Positions 1 to 12,490 of a DNA stretch of 64,000 nucleotides are shown here, piece after piece. A program made the position numbers and the translations under genes. How positions within the stretch are numbered: position 1 is the stretch's first letter; every line of letters begins with the position of its first letter. The notes beneath the pieces were generated by a model. That model was not told the origin of the DNA and did not search any database. It saw nothing but the letters and a program-made list of their open reading frames with translations. Source of the stretch: Ecdyonurus torrentis (Eukaryota > Arthropoda > Insecta > Ephemeroptera > Heptageniidae); NCBI GenBank assembly GCA_949318235.1, contig OX439137.1, positions 4,129,789 through 4,193,788 on the forward strand, read 5' to 3'.

Positions 1-165
1 CTCATTTTCAGCACAATTTGTTCAATACAGCATAATTTATGCTATACTGCTTAATAACTATGTTACATAGCATAAATATTATGTTGTACTGTGGAATTAT
101 TTATGTTATTCTAATTTAGCATTATTTATGCTATAGTAACATAATTGCAGCATAAATTACATAAT
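1..165 (-). repeat. Family J repeat (GCATAAAT-rich), reverse copy, cut by window edge
   Basis: It begins CTCATTTTCAGCACAATTTG and repeats TAGCATAAAT motifs. The same ordered sequence in the opposite direction ends copies near 27350 and 53590. It lies just downstream of the TSPO stop codon. About 175 bp of AT-rich DNA without features separates the two. Confidence 0.55.
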
Positions 166-341
166 AGATATAGAACTACCCTGTTTTTAGTATTAACAGA
201 TAACTGTTGTTAATTTCTAAAATATTTAAAAATAACTTAAAAAATCAATATTAAAAAATGATTTATGAAAAGTTCGAGCTCTTTCAGTTAATGTTTATAT
301 ATATTTTTTTTCTTCTGGAATTTTTTTTTCCCTCCATAATT

Positions 342-533
342 TTACTTGATCTTTTTATTGCTCGGTATTTCCCCAGTAGGGTTATGCCTCCATACGTAGA
401 AAGAAAGTGACGTTGCCAGAGACAACCATGCGACGTAAGGGGTCATCAGGTAGCCAGCGACCTCATTGACCTTTGACATGGTCACCGCGCTAGCTGCAGC
501 TCCACCTAGTACTGCTAATATGGTCCAGAATCC
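342..533 (-). CDS. TSPO: TSPO terminal coding exon 4 (residues 107-169)
   Basis: The acceptor CTTTCAG precedes 533, and TAA at 344-342 closes the frame. It encodes helices 4 and 5, including [18 protein letters not shown] with the CRAC-type motif. It is 63 codons plus the stop. Confidence 0.94.
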   Translation of the reverse strand, partial: GFWTILAVLGGAAASAVTMSKVNEVAGYLMTPYVAWLSLATSLSFYVWRHNPTGEIPSNKKIK

Positions 534-3500
534 CTGAAAGAATAAAAAACGTTAAAAGATATAATTTATTAGAATAATGGATCTCGGAATTTATTTTGCA
601 TCCAGTCACGCTGAACGCGTTTTAAATTAAATTTTCATCAGTAACGTAAAAGTTTATTATATTATACAATTTTTGACAAGTACTTGTTGTGTATGTACAT
701 TTAAGAAGAGATGAGAACCATCTCAAATTTTTCTGCGATTCTTAAATGCGATTCTTAAAGGCATAGACAACATGGAAACATAGGCATTTATATCACAAAA
801 CACTTGATGGGACTTACATAAATAACGTTAGTTGGTCTCAAAACCCAACTGTAGCACCGTAGCAGTGATCAGAAAATTTCGATTTATGCAACCCGCACAA
901 CATTTTTATACTAGTTTTTGCATGTTTATGACGTCATATACAGGAATATTGCATACTTTACATATTTTTTAAAACTCTTTTGTGGGGCCACATTTACATT
1001 CTGGTAAAAAATATCATCAATTTTGTAGATCCCATTTTGTGTTTAGAACATGTTGTTTCATGTTTTCTGTGCCTTTTAAGAACCAGTTTTTGAGAACCTT
1101 GGTGCCTGTTCCAATTCGTTCTTTTAACGTCGTGAATGACACTCAAAATTTTCGCTACGCTGATTCTGAACCCGTATCGCGATATTTACGCACTGCCCCA
1201 GCTCCTGCACTTCTTTGCAACATTTTTTTTACCGAATTGCATACTATTAAAAAGAAAAACCCCTGATTCATATATAACATAACCCCTATCGTGAAATTCA
1301 TGCAGTAAACTAACCAGCACCGCACTCCTATACTCTACATTTTTTTTTCCGTCGTGCATATCACTACAATTTTAATAGAAAGAGTTCAAAAATGTAGAGT
1401 ATAGGAGTGCGGTGCTGGTTAGTGTACACGATAGGAGTTCTGCCCTTCGTCGAAAAGTTTGCAAAGTAGAGTTCTCGAGAGTGGTTCTTCAGAACCGCTT
1501 GTGAGAACAGGTTCTTAAGAACCGGCCTCTGCATTTAATTTCTTGCCAAGTGCACATTTTTTTTAATGCCATGTACCGAAAATGGTCATGACAAAATGTG
1601 ATTTTCTTGTAGCTGGCAAGTAGTGCAAAACATACTTGCAAGTGCATATAGTTCAAGTACTTGTCTCACACTGGAATATTATAAGTACAGTTTTTGTGGT
1701 TTCAAATAATAACATTTTAAGAAATATATTTCCTAGGATGCTAAATTTGAGTTATATAAATTTGCATAGATTATAATTTTTTTTACCCATTTAGTATCAT
1801 GACGACCAAAGAATATATATGACCAGGACCAATTCAGAGCCAGTTGTACACCGTAGATTGCAAGTGGCAGCCGAGCGTCACCTGGAAAGTTATGAAGTAT
1901 TTATAAAATAAACCTAAATTTATATATAGTGCCATAAGCAAAATAATTAGATATTTACTTTTGTCCATCTAAATTGATATTAAAGCCATAGACCACATAA
2001 AACAACGTGTGCTTTTTAATGAATAAACATAAAATGGGATCTTTAAAACTGATGACAATTTTTACCAGAATGTTAATATAGCCCCACGAGAGAGCGTGAA
2101 AATACTGTAAAGTATGCAATTTGCTTGAAAATTCATGTTTATGACGTCAGAAACATGTAAAAATTAGTATGAAAATGTTGTGCAGGTTGCATAAATCAAC
2201 TTTTCTGATCACTACTATGGTGCTACTGTTGGGTTTTGAGACAAACTAAAGTTATTTATGTAAATCCCATCAAGTGTTTTGTGATATAAATGCTTATGAT
2301 TTTCTCTGGTCTATTCCTTTAATCCAGTTTCGATGTATAAACAATTAAAGTAGTTTTTTTAAATAATAAAGTAAATTTTTATTAATTTATGTATTTATTG
2401 TTAGAATCAATGGTAACACTGCATGATCACGTCAAATTAATACATGAAATAAACTTAAATTTAGACTTAGTAGTACATAAAATTAAAACTTAAAATTAAT
2501 AAAAATTAACCAAGACTAAATAAGACATATAACACAAAGGGAAAACAACAAAACAACATAATATGATGTAGTGTGTTATATAGAAACCATATTATCCTTT
2601 CATTATAGTCGTTGTTCGTTATTTTGAATTTTTTGTGGGAGAATTCATTTGTATAATTATATACACTCAAAAAAGGATGCATTATTTTAATTGCGAATCC
2701 TAACTTATTTGAGATAAACACTTATAATTTGCTTATGAGTTATGGTGCCCTGACTGCACCTTTTGCCTATCTTATTTTGCAATAAAGATATTATTTATTT
2801 ATTATTTAGTTTATTTATTTATTATGAGTAGCTAAAATAATGCATTTATCAAATTATTAACAATAGCTAATATAACTTAAATTAGCCGAAAATAACTGTA
2901 AACAACTTAAATTAGCTATTGCTAATAATTTGCTAAAATGCATTATTTTATCTGCACATAAAACCTCAAAAGTGTTTATCTCAAATAAGTTAGGATTTGT
3001 AACTGAAATAATACACCGTTTTTTTTAGTGTACCCTTTTACTACCTTTTTAATTACAGAATTTGTTTCAACCTATATTTAAATTTCTCTGTATATATTTT
3101 CAATTTTTGTTAAGTGGTTCGGAAGTTAATCATTAATAGTGTGTGATTGATAATAAGGTTAATTTTTATAAAATGTTTAGTGATTTTATTTTTTATTTTT
3201 TTTTTTTTATATAGTCATCACGTCATCTCTTATTTGTTTGATATATTTTGTGGGTTACTTCTTTTAGATACAGCTTTAATATTTTTTAATATTTAAATTT
3301 AGAACAACTTACCTGCAAATCCACCACCATCCCTCCACACCAGGTATGAGGCTAAGCCCATACTGCCGTAGAGAATGGTCCATACTGGTCCAAATACATA
3401 ATTAGGGGGAGTCCACCATGGCTTCTTCAAGTGCTGGAAAAAAATATTGCAAAAATGTATGTACGGGGCAAAAAAAATCCTCAATTATGTTGCATAAGTG

Positions 3501-3690
3501 ATTCTCCTTTTTTTTTTTTTTTTTTTTTTTTACGTCTAATATTTTTTTACTGCATTGCAAAATTAAGTGATCTTGCAGTGGAGATTTTAACATAATATAA
3601 TATTATTATTAATAGTTGTTATGTAGAGGCTAAAAAATGTTTATACACCCATTAACATGGTCCTCTGACATATTATTTTGATTTTGATTT

Positions 3691-3730
<40 letters not shown>

Positions 3731-5242
3731 TGCCATATTGTGTTATTGTGCTACACCAATCCCAGTCCCAGTCAAGACATTGTCTAGTCAACAGGTAAGG
3801 ATTTTCCAATTAATGGAAAAGCACACACGGGCCGGTGTACTTATATATGAATTTTACTATATATAATAAAATTTTGAACATATGAAAATTATACTGTTAG
3901 TGTAGATGAAAAAGTAATTTTGATGTACCTAAATATTGCAGTATTGTAGAATCTTGTTTTATTGCACTGCGAGCAATCTACTATACACTGAAGGTATATA
4001 AAAAAAAAAAAAATACAATATGCTTCTTACTTTCGTACTATAGACACTATTTTACGTGTTTTAAGATTATTTATGTATAATGTATATAAAAAATTAAGTT
4101 TTCTTTATTATTTAAGTTTTAACAGAGCTATTGGCTGCTGTAATGAAATAAATAATTATGAAATAAAATTTTTCGTATATTGTCAATAAACACTCCCAAT
4201 AGTTATGCAAAAAAAAAATTGCAAAGAATGGGTAAACAGAATTAAACAGACAGGCATTGTGATAAATGAAACTTTCTTGCAATTAAAACACTGTATAGTT
4301 ACGTAACATTATTACATAATGCAAGAAAAGCAATTACCAATTATGTAGCTGCACCTATAAATTGATAACTAAACGACGTAATTGAAAAGTTTTTGGAATT
4401 GAAATTACAAAATAAATAATGAGATAAATTTAATAAATGTCACAATCTTTTCATTTAGATGCAGGTAATTATACTAATTATATAATACTGATTTCCGCTG
4501 TGAAGTTTTAATGCACTACTTGGATAACTATTTTACCTGTAATTATATAATGATATGCGTAGAGAGCGCAAAAATAGTTTTTCGACTATTGTCATTATGT
4601 CGACTATTGTTAGTTTTATTTCATATCTCCACCAATCTCAATAAATGATGCATTTTAAATCAATAAAACAATCGACTATTTCGACCTTGGCGACTATTTC
4701 ACAAAAAATCGAATATTTTGCACTTTTCTACAAATTATTTGAAATTATAGTATTTTTTATAAAAATATATTATAATAAAAAAAAATTATAATAGTGAACC
4801 AATAAATTAAAAATATATTTTCTGCCAATGATTAAAAATTAGCAAAACAAGATACTACATGCAAGATATGGACACGCTCGGCCAGCATGAATAAGTTACT
4901 GAGGTGATTTAACTAAAAAAATTATAAAATCAAAAATCTCTTCTTTTTTTTTTTCATGTTATTTATGAAATACTTACAGATAAACTCAAATGAGTAAGTA
5001 AATAAATAAAATTAATTTTTATTTTATTAAAACAGTAGAAAGCCAACTTTGTAGATATAAACCTTGTATTTAAAATATTTAATTCAATTGTTTTTTAATT
5101 ATACGTACTTTAATTAATAACTTTAATTAATCGTACTTACATCGTACCATCCTGGTATTTCCTTCTGAAGATATTTTCCATTGACTATGGACCCTAGATA
5201 GGGTAAGACGATGGCCCCTGCAGCCTCCAAAACTCTTTGCAT
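342..5242 (-). CDS. TSPO: Translocator protein TSPO (peripheral benzodiazepine receptor), four coding exons
   Basis: Four minus-strand exons (5242-5141, 3433-3313, 1881-1787, 533-342) splice with GT/AG borders in phases 0, 1 and 0 to give 169 residues, the same length as human TSPO. The family is a five-helix protein of the outer mitochondrial membrane that binds cholesterol and porphyrins. Visible family marks are [13 protein letters not shown] (residues 40-52), the [12 protein letters not shown] block (87-100) and a cholesterol-recognition CRAC-type motif L149-x2-Y152-x2-R155 near the C-terminus, matching the place of the human motif. Hydrophobic segments lie near 5-24, 44-66, 78-98, 107-126 and 133-155. 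The start is the first Met of exon 1, just ahead of a typical N-terminal helix. The C-terminal tail is Lys-rich (residues 166, 167, 169). I see no canonical AATAAA in the 341 bases downstream. All introns carry transposon relics. Identification is firm; expression is not tested. Confidence 0.95.
755..1079 (+). mobile_element. MITE family A, copy 1 (TSPO intron 3)
   Basis: It starts TTAAAGGCATAGAC and ends in a diverged TTTTAA terminus. The body (CACTTGATGGG..., GTAGCAGTGATCAGAAAA) is shared with copies at 1980, 33877, 51281 and 55541. It carries TGACGTCA at 929-936. No protein is encoded; the open frame running through its right end is a chance one. Confidence 0.75.
1284..1435. repeat. Interrupted inverted repeat (small foldback) in TSPO intron 3
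   Basis: The inner arms 1309-1343 and 1389-1423 are complementary (ACTAACCAGCACCGCACTCC and its reverse complement), separated by about 45 bp. An outer pair, CCTATCGTG and CACGATAGG, brackets them. The whole could fold into a long hairpin. It may be a tiny non-autonomous transposon; no clear target duplication is seen. Confidence 0.7.
1787..1881 (-). CDS. TSPO: TSPO coding exon 3 (residues 75-106)
   Basis: A short exon of 95 bp, easily missed because no long open frame surrounds it. The acceptor ends TTCCAG before 1881 and the donor GTAAAA starts at 1786. It supplies the strongly conserved QLALNWSW and IFFG motifs of helix 3. Phases fit both neighbours exactly (2 bases plus 31 codons). Confidence 0.93.
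1980..2322 (-). mobile_element. MITE family A, copy 2 (TSPO intron 2)
   Basis: It is in the opposite direction to copy 1. It starts TTAAAGCCATAGACCACATA and ends TGGTCTATTCCTTTAA, so both ends are inverted versions of each other. A perfect TGACGTCA lies at 2142-2149. Confidence 0.82.
2662..3032. mobile_element. MITE family H, copy 1 (TSPO intron 2), interrupted
   Basis: The terminal inverted repeats are about 60 bp: TACACTCAAAAAAGGATGCA at the left, and at the right the inverse ending TTTTTTAGTGTA. Both arms contain ATCCTAACTTATTTGAGATA or its complement. A second internal inverted pair (TAAAATAATGCATTT) matches the 37069 copy. A retroposon-like tail interrupts the left half. Confidence 0.72.
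2745..2820 (+). mobile_element. Possible LINE-like 3' end inserted in MITE H
   Basis: The segment reads CCCTGACTGCACC, then TTTGCAATAAAGATATTATT, then TTTA repeats. A polyadenylation signal followed by a short tandem tail is typical of LINE 3' ends. It is absent from the 37069 copy of MITE H, which supports insertion. Family unknown. Confidence 0.4.
3313..3433 (-). CDS. TSPO: TSPO coding exon 2 (residues 35-75)
   Basis: A pyrimidine-rich acceptor ending CCAG precedes 3433 and the donor GTAAGT starts at 3312. It encodes [10 protein letters not shown], the second helix and WRDGGGFAG. It is 121 bp, 40 codons plus one base, so the last Gly codon is split with exon 3. Confidence 0.95.
3693..3836 (-). 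mobile_element. tRNA-derived SINE, 5'-truncated copy (TSPO intron 1)
   Basis: The 3' part of the SINE seen in full at 8491-8890: CCATATTGTGTTATTGTGCT, the CCCAGTCCCAGTCAAGACAT block, and an oligo(A) tail on the minus strand (a T run on the plus strand). It stops at GGGCCGG, so the tRNA head is missing. Confidence 0.75.
4852..4897. repeat. Solo end of MITE family K (TSPO intron 1)
   Basis: CAAGATACTACATGCAAGAT and the following GGACACGCTCGGCCA match one end of the complete element at 62006-62187. The other end is not present nearby. Confidence 0.55.
5141..5242 (-). CDS. TSPO: TSPO coding exon 1 (residues 1-34)
   Basis: Starts at ATG 5242-5240 and ends with GAT followed by the donor GTAAGT at 5140-5135. 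It encodes the N-terminal helix and the loop ending in GWYD. The exon is exactly 34 codons and leaves phase 0. Confidence 0.93.
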
Positions 5243-5948
<706 letters not shown>

Positions 5949-6790
5949 ATCACACCCCACCACACACACACACTCTTTATTTTAAAATAGAGTTATTTTG
6001 TTTTGCTCACTATAATATATCATTATTATTTCATTATTTTTAAATTTATGATATCATAATATTTCAAAAATTGTTTATTTCTTGCCACTTAATAATACAA
6101 TGGTAAGTTGTTTTTTTACGATTGTGTATTACAAGTATTACAATACAACTTTATAAAAAAGTACCGGAGCAAGCGCAAAGTGAGCGAGCGAAACAGCACT
6201 TTGAATGAAACACTTAAATTCGCGCGTCTTTCAACATCCACCAATAAGATTTGCAACAAAATGCAACTTCAAAATGGTTTCCGAAATTATCAGCCAATCA
6301 GGTAGCATTGCAGTAAACTTCGGAACTGTTCGGGAACATTCGGATACACAGAAATTTTACCGCGAAAAAGTTCGATAGTTTTTTAAGTACACATAGGTTT
6401 TTTAGGTAACACATTATTTGGGTACTGTTATCTCTAAAAATTAATTTATTTATATTAAATTAATTATATTATGATATATAATCATTATCTTCATTACAAT
6501 CAGTAGATAAATTAGAACAAAGGAACGTTTTTTAATTTAAAATGTGGAAATTGCTTGCATTTTAAAGGTTAATTTTTAAATTAAAACCTAAATTGTGAGA
6601 ATACACCTATGAAAAATTAATGAGCATAAATAGTTTTCAGCATTATATAATAGTTCTCACGTAATATGCGTTTTAGTTGTGTTCTTATTTGATAACATCA
6701 AGTATCCTACAGGGTATGCAATTTGTTATACAGTAACGCTGAAAAAGTTGCCTATCTTCAAGGAGTTTTAATATATTACTTATTGTTTAA

Positions 6791-6926
6791 TCGTTCGTTC
6801 GTTCGTTCGTTCGTTCGTTCGTTCGTTCGTTCGTTCGTTCGTTCGTTCGTTCGTTCGTTCGTTCGTTCGTTCGTTCGTTCGTTCGTTCGTTCGTTCGTTC
6901 GTTCGTTCGTTCGTTCGTTCGTTCGT
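6791..6926. repeat. (TCGT)n microsatellite, 34 units
   Basis: An uninterrupted tetranucleotide array with two CpG-containing registers, unusual in so AT-rich a region. The 'RSFV' open frame through it is an artefact. Confidence 0.98.
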
Positions 6927-7258
6927 ATTAAACCTATTAAACATATAATATGCTAAATAAATTGCGGATTAATTGCCCATATGCGCAAGACAATTATACA
7001 TTTATTTTGGCTTACAAGAAGAGCATATTGAAACACCCATTGGATTATTTAAAACAAATGCAACAAAGAAATATTTATTTTAATGATTGTTTTCTATACA
7101 TGAATTCCGTAATTAATGTTTTAAATATCTATCATTGGTGTAAATTTTCACTATATGAGAAAACTGTGAAATAGCTTAGAATACGGACTCGGACATAAAA
7201 TTCTATATACGTAAATCATCACATTTTGAATTTACTCAACGTCGCAGTTTTGGAACTC

Positions 7259-7325
7259 GAGCCGTGTGGCGCGCAGTGGTACGCATGCTGGTTTGACGAG
7301 CGAGAGATCACGAGTGCGATAATCA
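7259..7325 (+). mobile_element. Degenerate tRNA-like SINE head
   Basis: GTGTGGCGCGCAGTGGTACG resembles a Pol III box A region, and CACGAGTGCGATAATC about 40 bp later resembles a decayed box B. Spacing and the GAGCGAGAGATCACGAG stretch look tRNA-like. The body continues to perhaps 7440 but its limits are unclear. It is unrelated to the SINE at 8491. Confidence 0.4.
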
Positions 7326-7724
7326 AAGGGTATATGCGTCTTTTTAAGGGTCATGGTATGTACTGAAATGCGCTCTCGTGTTAACTGCACGTTTATGCTC
7401 GTACGGTCATTGCAATAAAAAAATTGAAATTCCATTGGCATATGTATTTAGAGATAGAGTTTTGCGTCAACTGAAATCTCCATCTGACTGCATTAAAAGG
7501 CCATAAGTCAATACAATTTGATTTTTTAATGCAATGATTGTGCGTATGCCAGTGAGTCACAAGTAAAAGTGTAAAAGAGATTTTTAGTGTTTATTCATAT
7601 CTCCGGCCATGCAGTCCTGGCAGTGCAAGGTGGTATAGTGGTCCATGAAAAGGCAGAGATATCTGGGGAACGTTCACCTCATCTCATTCAATCACACGTT
7701 GTATGGGTTTATCCTAATGTGTGG

Positions 7725-8024
7725 TATAGGGTGGTTTCATTCATATTAAAATTGACGCCATAAGTGACCGCTAAATAACATAAGCCAGTATGGAAAAACG
7801 ACTCATTTTGCCAGTTAAAAAATATTTTGCAATATTTTTAAGAGCATTGATGCTGTTAACAGGTTGAATTAGTTTTTGAAATGCAAGAAAAACAATAATA
7901 AAAAAAGCTAATTTTTCAAAGAAAATAGCCAAAAACTACGTTTGTTCTATGCTGAGCAATGTTTCGTTGCTCAAGAAGAGCATCGAAAAGCATTCAGAAT
8001 GACGTCATGCGTACACACCCTATA
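7725..8024 (+). mobile_element. MITE family B, copy 1
   Basis: It starts TATAGGGTGG and ends ACACCCTATA. The first 60 bp carry the GACGCCATAAGTGA..AACATAAGCC block and the last 50 bp carry GCATTCAGAATGACGTCAT. TGACGTCA is at 8000-8007. TA at both edges is compatible with a TA target duplication and a TAGGGTG terminal repeat. Confidence 0.82.
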
Positions 8025-8490
8025 GAACTCATTTTCAATAAAGATATTTGGTTTAACGTACAATGTTATACGGACTATGTTATTGCATTATCTACTTACA
8101 CCATGCAAATAATAATTATTAAAGTCATGTACTCATACTATGAGTTTAAAAATTTTAACATTAAAAATAACAAAAACTATATTTATTTAAATATTATTTC
8201 ATAATTTTTAAAATATTCATTCTAACATGCTAATAAGGTAACTAAATACATAAAATAAAGGAGTGCTTTTTTGTCCTAATTATATTCTAGAACAATCTTA
8301 AGAATACGTGTGAATATACTAAAACAACACGCTATACATAATTTTGGCCATGAAAAAGATTTTACCTACACCAAACACAAGAAATGTACTTGTCATGTGT
8401 ATATAGTACACACTATGTGATAACATATTTTACCATTCAAATGAAGCGCGTATTTTTCTCATAAGAATAACATTAGAAATTTAGCGCAAG

Positions 8491-8890
8491 TTTTTTTCTT
8501 TTTTTTTTTTTTTTTTTTGCCATATTGTGTTATTGTGCTACACCAATCCCAGTCCCAGTCAAGACATTGTCTTATCGACAGGTAAGGACTTTCCAATTAA
8601 TAGAAAAGAACACACGGGCCGGCCACGGCCTAAGTACACAGCCCGGTATTCGCCATGACAGCCTAGAGAAACCGTGGAAACATCTAGGCAGGCTGGTCGG
8701 TGCAATCACATCAATCATGCACCTCCTGAATACTGTGCGTCGTCATGGAATGCATGTAAACATGCATCGTGCAACGTGTTGTGCTCTCACACTTCACGTA
8801 CGTACCCAGCAGTGGCTCGAACCTATACTCGGTGAGGAGTACAGAGTTGCGAGTCAGCTGCCTTCACCACTGGGCCATACCAGCTCGGTG
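8491..8890 (-). mobile_element. Full-length tRNA-derived SINE
   Basis: On the minus strand the element starts CACCGAGCTGGTATGGCCCA. Box A is TGGCCCAGTGG (8878-8868) and box B GGTTCGAGCCAC (8823-8812), at tRNA-like spacing. A body of about 250 bp shared with the copies at 3693 and 32672 follows, then an oligo(A) tail (T-rich run 8491-8518 on the plus strand). It is about 400 bp. The 139-residue open frame on the other strand is spurious. Confidence 0.85.
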
Positions 8891-9083
8891 AATGATGAAA
8901 TATATTATGGCACAGTCGTGTGTACTTATATTAAATTTTACTAATCAGAAAATAAATACGTATAATAATTATATAAAAGCACATTTTCAACATAATTTGT
9001 TCAATAGCGTAATCTATGATGCTTTATTATACAAAATTACTACGTTTCAATGCATGAATATAATGATAGTGAATTTCTACTTA

Positions 9084-9295
9084 CGAGGGCTACGCGGCAT
9101 TTCGGTACTTGTGCAATCTCCGCGGGTGCAATTTTGGCACATGTGCAATCTATGCCACGCCTACTAATGGCACATTTGTACAGGCTAAGCTAAGCGTATT
9201 AAGTTGTTTCAAAAAAGGTGAGCGCGGAGAATGCACATGTGCCAAAAATGCACCCGGGGAGATTGCACCAGTACCGAAATGCCGCGTAGTCCTCG
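9084..9295. mobile_element. Family E foldback MITE (212 bp)
   Basis: The arms of about 70 bp are inverted: CGAGGGCTACGCGGCATTTC at the left, and the right end is the reverse complement of CGAGGACTACGCGGCATTTC. The termini match those of the large element at 15121-23829. Inside are GTGCAATCTCCGCGGG-type units of about 33 bp. TA lies on both outer edges. Confidence 0.85.
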
Positions 9296-9333
9296 TATGT
9301 TGTTCTGTAAGTTAGTATCAATTATGATACACA

Positions 9334-9533
9334 NNNNNNNNNNNNNNNNNNNNNNNNNNNNNNNNNNNNNNNNNNNNNNNNNNNNNNNNNNNNNNNNNNN
9401 NNNNNNNNNNNNNNNNNNNNNNNNNNNNNNNNNNNNNNNNNNNNNNNNNNNNNNNNNNNNNNNNNNNNNNNNNNNNNNNNNNNNNNNNNNNNNNNNNNNN
9501 NNNNNNNNNNNNNNNNNNNNNNNNNNNNNNNNN
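9334..9533. other. Assembly gap, 200 N
   Basis: Exactly 200 ambiguous bases, directly followed by a (GA)n run. It looks like a fixed-length scaffold gap caused by a microsatellite. Translations crossing it are meaningless. Confidence 0.99.

Positions 9534-9571
<38 letters not shown>
9534..9571. repeat. (GA)n microsatellite at gap edge
   Basis: Nineteen GA units survive next to the gap; the true array is probably longer. Confidence 0.95.
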
Positions 9572-9575
<4 letters not shown>

Positions 9576-9827
9576 AAATGAAAAAGAATAAAATAATATA
9601 AGTATTCAGATTCAATTTATTTAAAATAAAATCAGTGTTAAAAATATTTATATTGGGTTTAAAATTAAATAATATTGAAAAAATGAAATTTATTTTTTTC
9701 AAGATAAATAATAAACAAAGAATTATATAAATATATATAAAATAAAATTTATAAAAGCCCGAAAAAAAATCGATCATATACTCATATACATTCAAAATTA
9801 AATATGTAAAACTTCCGTAATAGCTAA

Positions 9828-10010
9828 TGCTAATATAACAAAATCATTTTTATAGTATACATAATTACATGCAAATATGTTGCATGGCATAAGAATTAAG
9901 TTTTACAGCATAATTATTATGTAATTCTCAATTTGGCAAAATATTTATGCTGCTGCAGCACTGATCTATGTAAATAATTGTATTGGAGCATAAATTTCGT
10001 AATGTATTGA
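9828..10010 (+). repeat. Diverged family J repeat
   Basis: TAGCTAATGCTAATATAACA, GTTGCATGGCATAAG, CAGCATAATTATTATG and TTTATGCTGCTGCAGCA follow the family J order but are strongly mutated. Confidence 0.35.
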
Positions 10011-10500
10011 CCATTACGTAAACCAAGACTAATATCAGGAAAAAAAACCCTGCAAAACTGATTGATAAAATAACATCAAATTACAGTATAAAAATGTAAT
10101 AGATGTCTTTTGATCAATCAGAACCTACAAATTGTGTTTGTAATATCTCACTCCCCCCAACACAATATAATGTCCCCCTATAAGGATATGTCTCCAGATG
10201 TGACACAAGTATTACTTGCGGTTATTGAGAGGGGTTAGAAGGGGGGAGAAACTGATTGATTGATCGGTAAGAACTGTTACTGCATAATAATAACATGATC
10301 ACAAAAAAAAAAATAAAATTTGATTTGTGAAGTCGTGCGGATAAAATTTTGATTTTTTTTTCTCTCTCTATTGACAATTTTATTTTTAACGTTCAGTGTT
10401 ATCAGCAGCATGGGGACTTCAACGCACTAAATTTTGATTTTTTTTATTTGAATTACTTCTAAACATCAGGGTATACTAACAGTGCTAAATACACTTGAAT

Positions 10501-10543
<43 letters not shown>

Positions 10544-11617
10544 ATTATTATGAAATATATTTTGTGTCTGTTAAAGTTTTTTGTTTAATAAGGGGAGGGG
10601 TAAGCAACTCTTAAAAAAGTAATCAAAGTCTGGACATTTGTTACTTTTAATTGTATATTATACTTAAAAGAAAAAAAGAAAAAAAAAAAGGAATCTAATA
10701 TGTGAAATCATAACGGGGATATATGGGGATATATTAAAATGCTATGTTCATAGTTTGCAATGGCATACAGACATTCGTTTGCAATAATGCTGTTCGTAAA
10801 CCCTGTTTTCTGATATATTAAAATTTTAAAATGATAATCAACTTTACAGTATTATCATGCTATCAACTATGCAGATTCTTGAATTTTAATGCACATTTGA
10901 GGTATAGCAAAAACATATAGGGCTAAACGAACAACACCAATGTAAATTTGAAACTTTTTATTTTTATTTATTTATTTATTATTATCATTAAATTTTTTTT
11001 TTTCGTTTTAATGATCTTATATAAAGGGAAATATTTGGTAGAGATACATTCCTATATTATAAAAAGCTTCAAAGTTATATAAAATATGATAGAAATATCG
11101 GTCTTCTGATTACAACTCTATAATAATATATTATACACATTTCTCTTTTATTTTTTACTTCTTTATTTTTGCAAAAGTTGTACATTTTATAAGCCTTTTT
11201 TTGCTGTCATACTTTAAAAAATAAAATAAAATGAATTTTTGATTACAAGTGTAGATTTCTCTCTTGCAACTAATTTGAGTCTATTCTCAACTACATTTTG
11301 ACCAGTAAATTTATTTTCAAATTTGTAACAGTTACTAGGGAAACGTCAAAAACTTCGATGACAGTAGAAGACAGGTAGACGCTACCTTGTTAATAAGAGT
11401 TATATTATATCTAAAAGAGAATACAACTTAAACTGTATTGACAAACTGGCGACACTATAGGCTAGACTTTTTATTGTTCTGATTTCAATTGCACTCACAA
11501 AAATATAAAAGAAAAAAGAGAGGAGAGGAGAGGAGTTTTGACTTTGCTAAAAATAGCACCAAATTTTTTAACCCTACCTTTTTTTTTAATACAAAGTACA
11601 ATAGGATTTGAAAATGT
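10011..11617. other. AT-rich intergenic DNA
   Basis: I see no gene. It holds a (GA)n array (10504-10541), A/T runs, a short GGAGA repeat near 11520, and a C-rich to G-rich inverted trend around 10150 and 10240 that I could not resolve into an element. Confidence 0.4.
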
Positions 11618-11667
11618 TTGAAAGATTTTATTGTCAATCAAAAATACATTTTGGCTTTTGCTGTGCA

Positions 11668-11671
<4 letters not shown>

Positions 11672-11738
<67 letters not shown>
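11672..11738. repeat. (CT)n microsatellite
   Basis: About 33 CT units without interruption. Confidence 0.97.
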
Positions 11739-11740
<2 letters not shown>

Positions 11741-12028
11741 CTTTTCGCATTCAGGTCTAAAAAAAAATCAAAATACGTAACTGTATTATATAAGCTAAAA
11801 ACTACAACTTGATTTTTTTATTTTTCATTCAGAAAATTATTTCATATAAGTAAAATAATATAGTAAATAATAATAGTAAATAATGAGCATTTAAAATATA
11901 TTTATAATAAAAGCAAAATAAATGTATCATTTTATTATATTATTGCTCAGAACTCAGAAAGAATGATTAAGGCTGAAAATTGTTAGATATTTTGCAAGGA
12001 TTTCAACAGTTTCAAAGACAAAAGTGAA

Positions 12029-12235
<207 letters not shown>

Positions 12236-12294
12236 TAATAATAATTATAACACTAAAAAAATAAATAAAAAGAGAAACTTGCGATAAAAATTAA

Positions 12295-12490
12295 TTACGT
12301 AATCATAGCTGCAGTACATAATAATTAAATTCAGCTCTTATATAACACCTAACACATGTATATAATTATGCTACTCAACACAACTATTGTAATTAAACAA
12401 AAATGTTAAACAATATAGCAAAAAATAAGTTGTTATGAATAATTGTTGCTGAAATTAGCTAAATAATGAGCATGCTATAATTATTGCGTA
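12295..12490 (+). repeat. Family J repeat next to (TAAG)n
   Basis: It starts TTAATTACGTAATCATAGCT and ends GCTATAATTATTGCGTATTT, as in other J copies. The middle has drifted. Confidence 0.5.

Noticed and set aside
982..1266. 94-codon frame on the plus strand
   Set aside because: Its first third is the right end of MITE A copy 1, the rest is TSPO intron DNA, and no domain is recognisable.
10055..10290. Possible inverted repeat with GATTGAT and CCCCCC/GGGGGG blocks
   Set aside because: Arms could not be aligned for more than short stretches, so it is not supported as an element.
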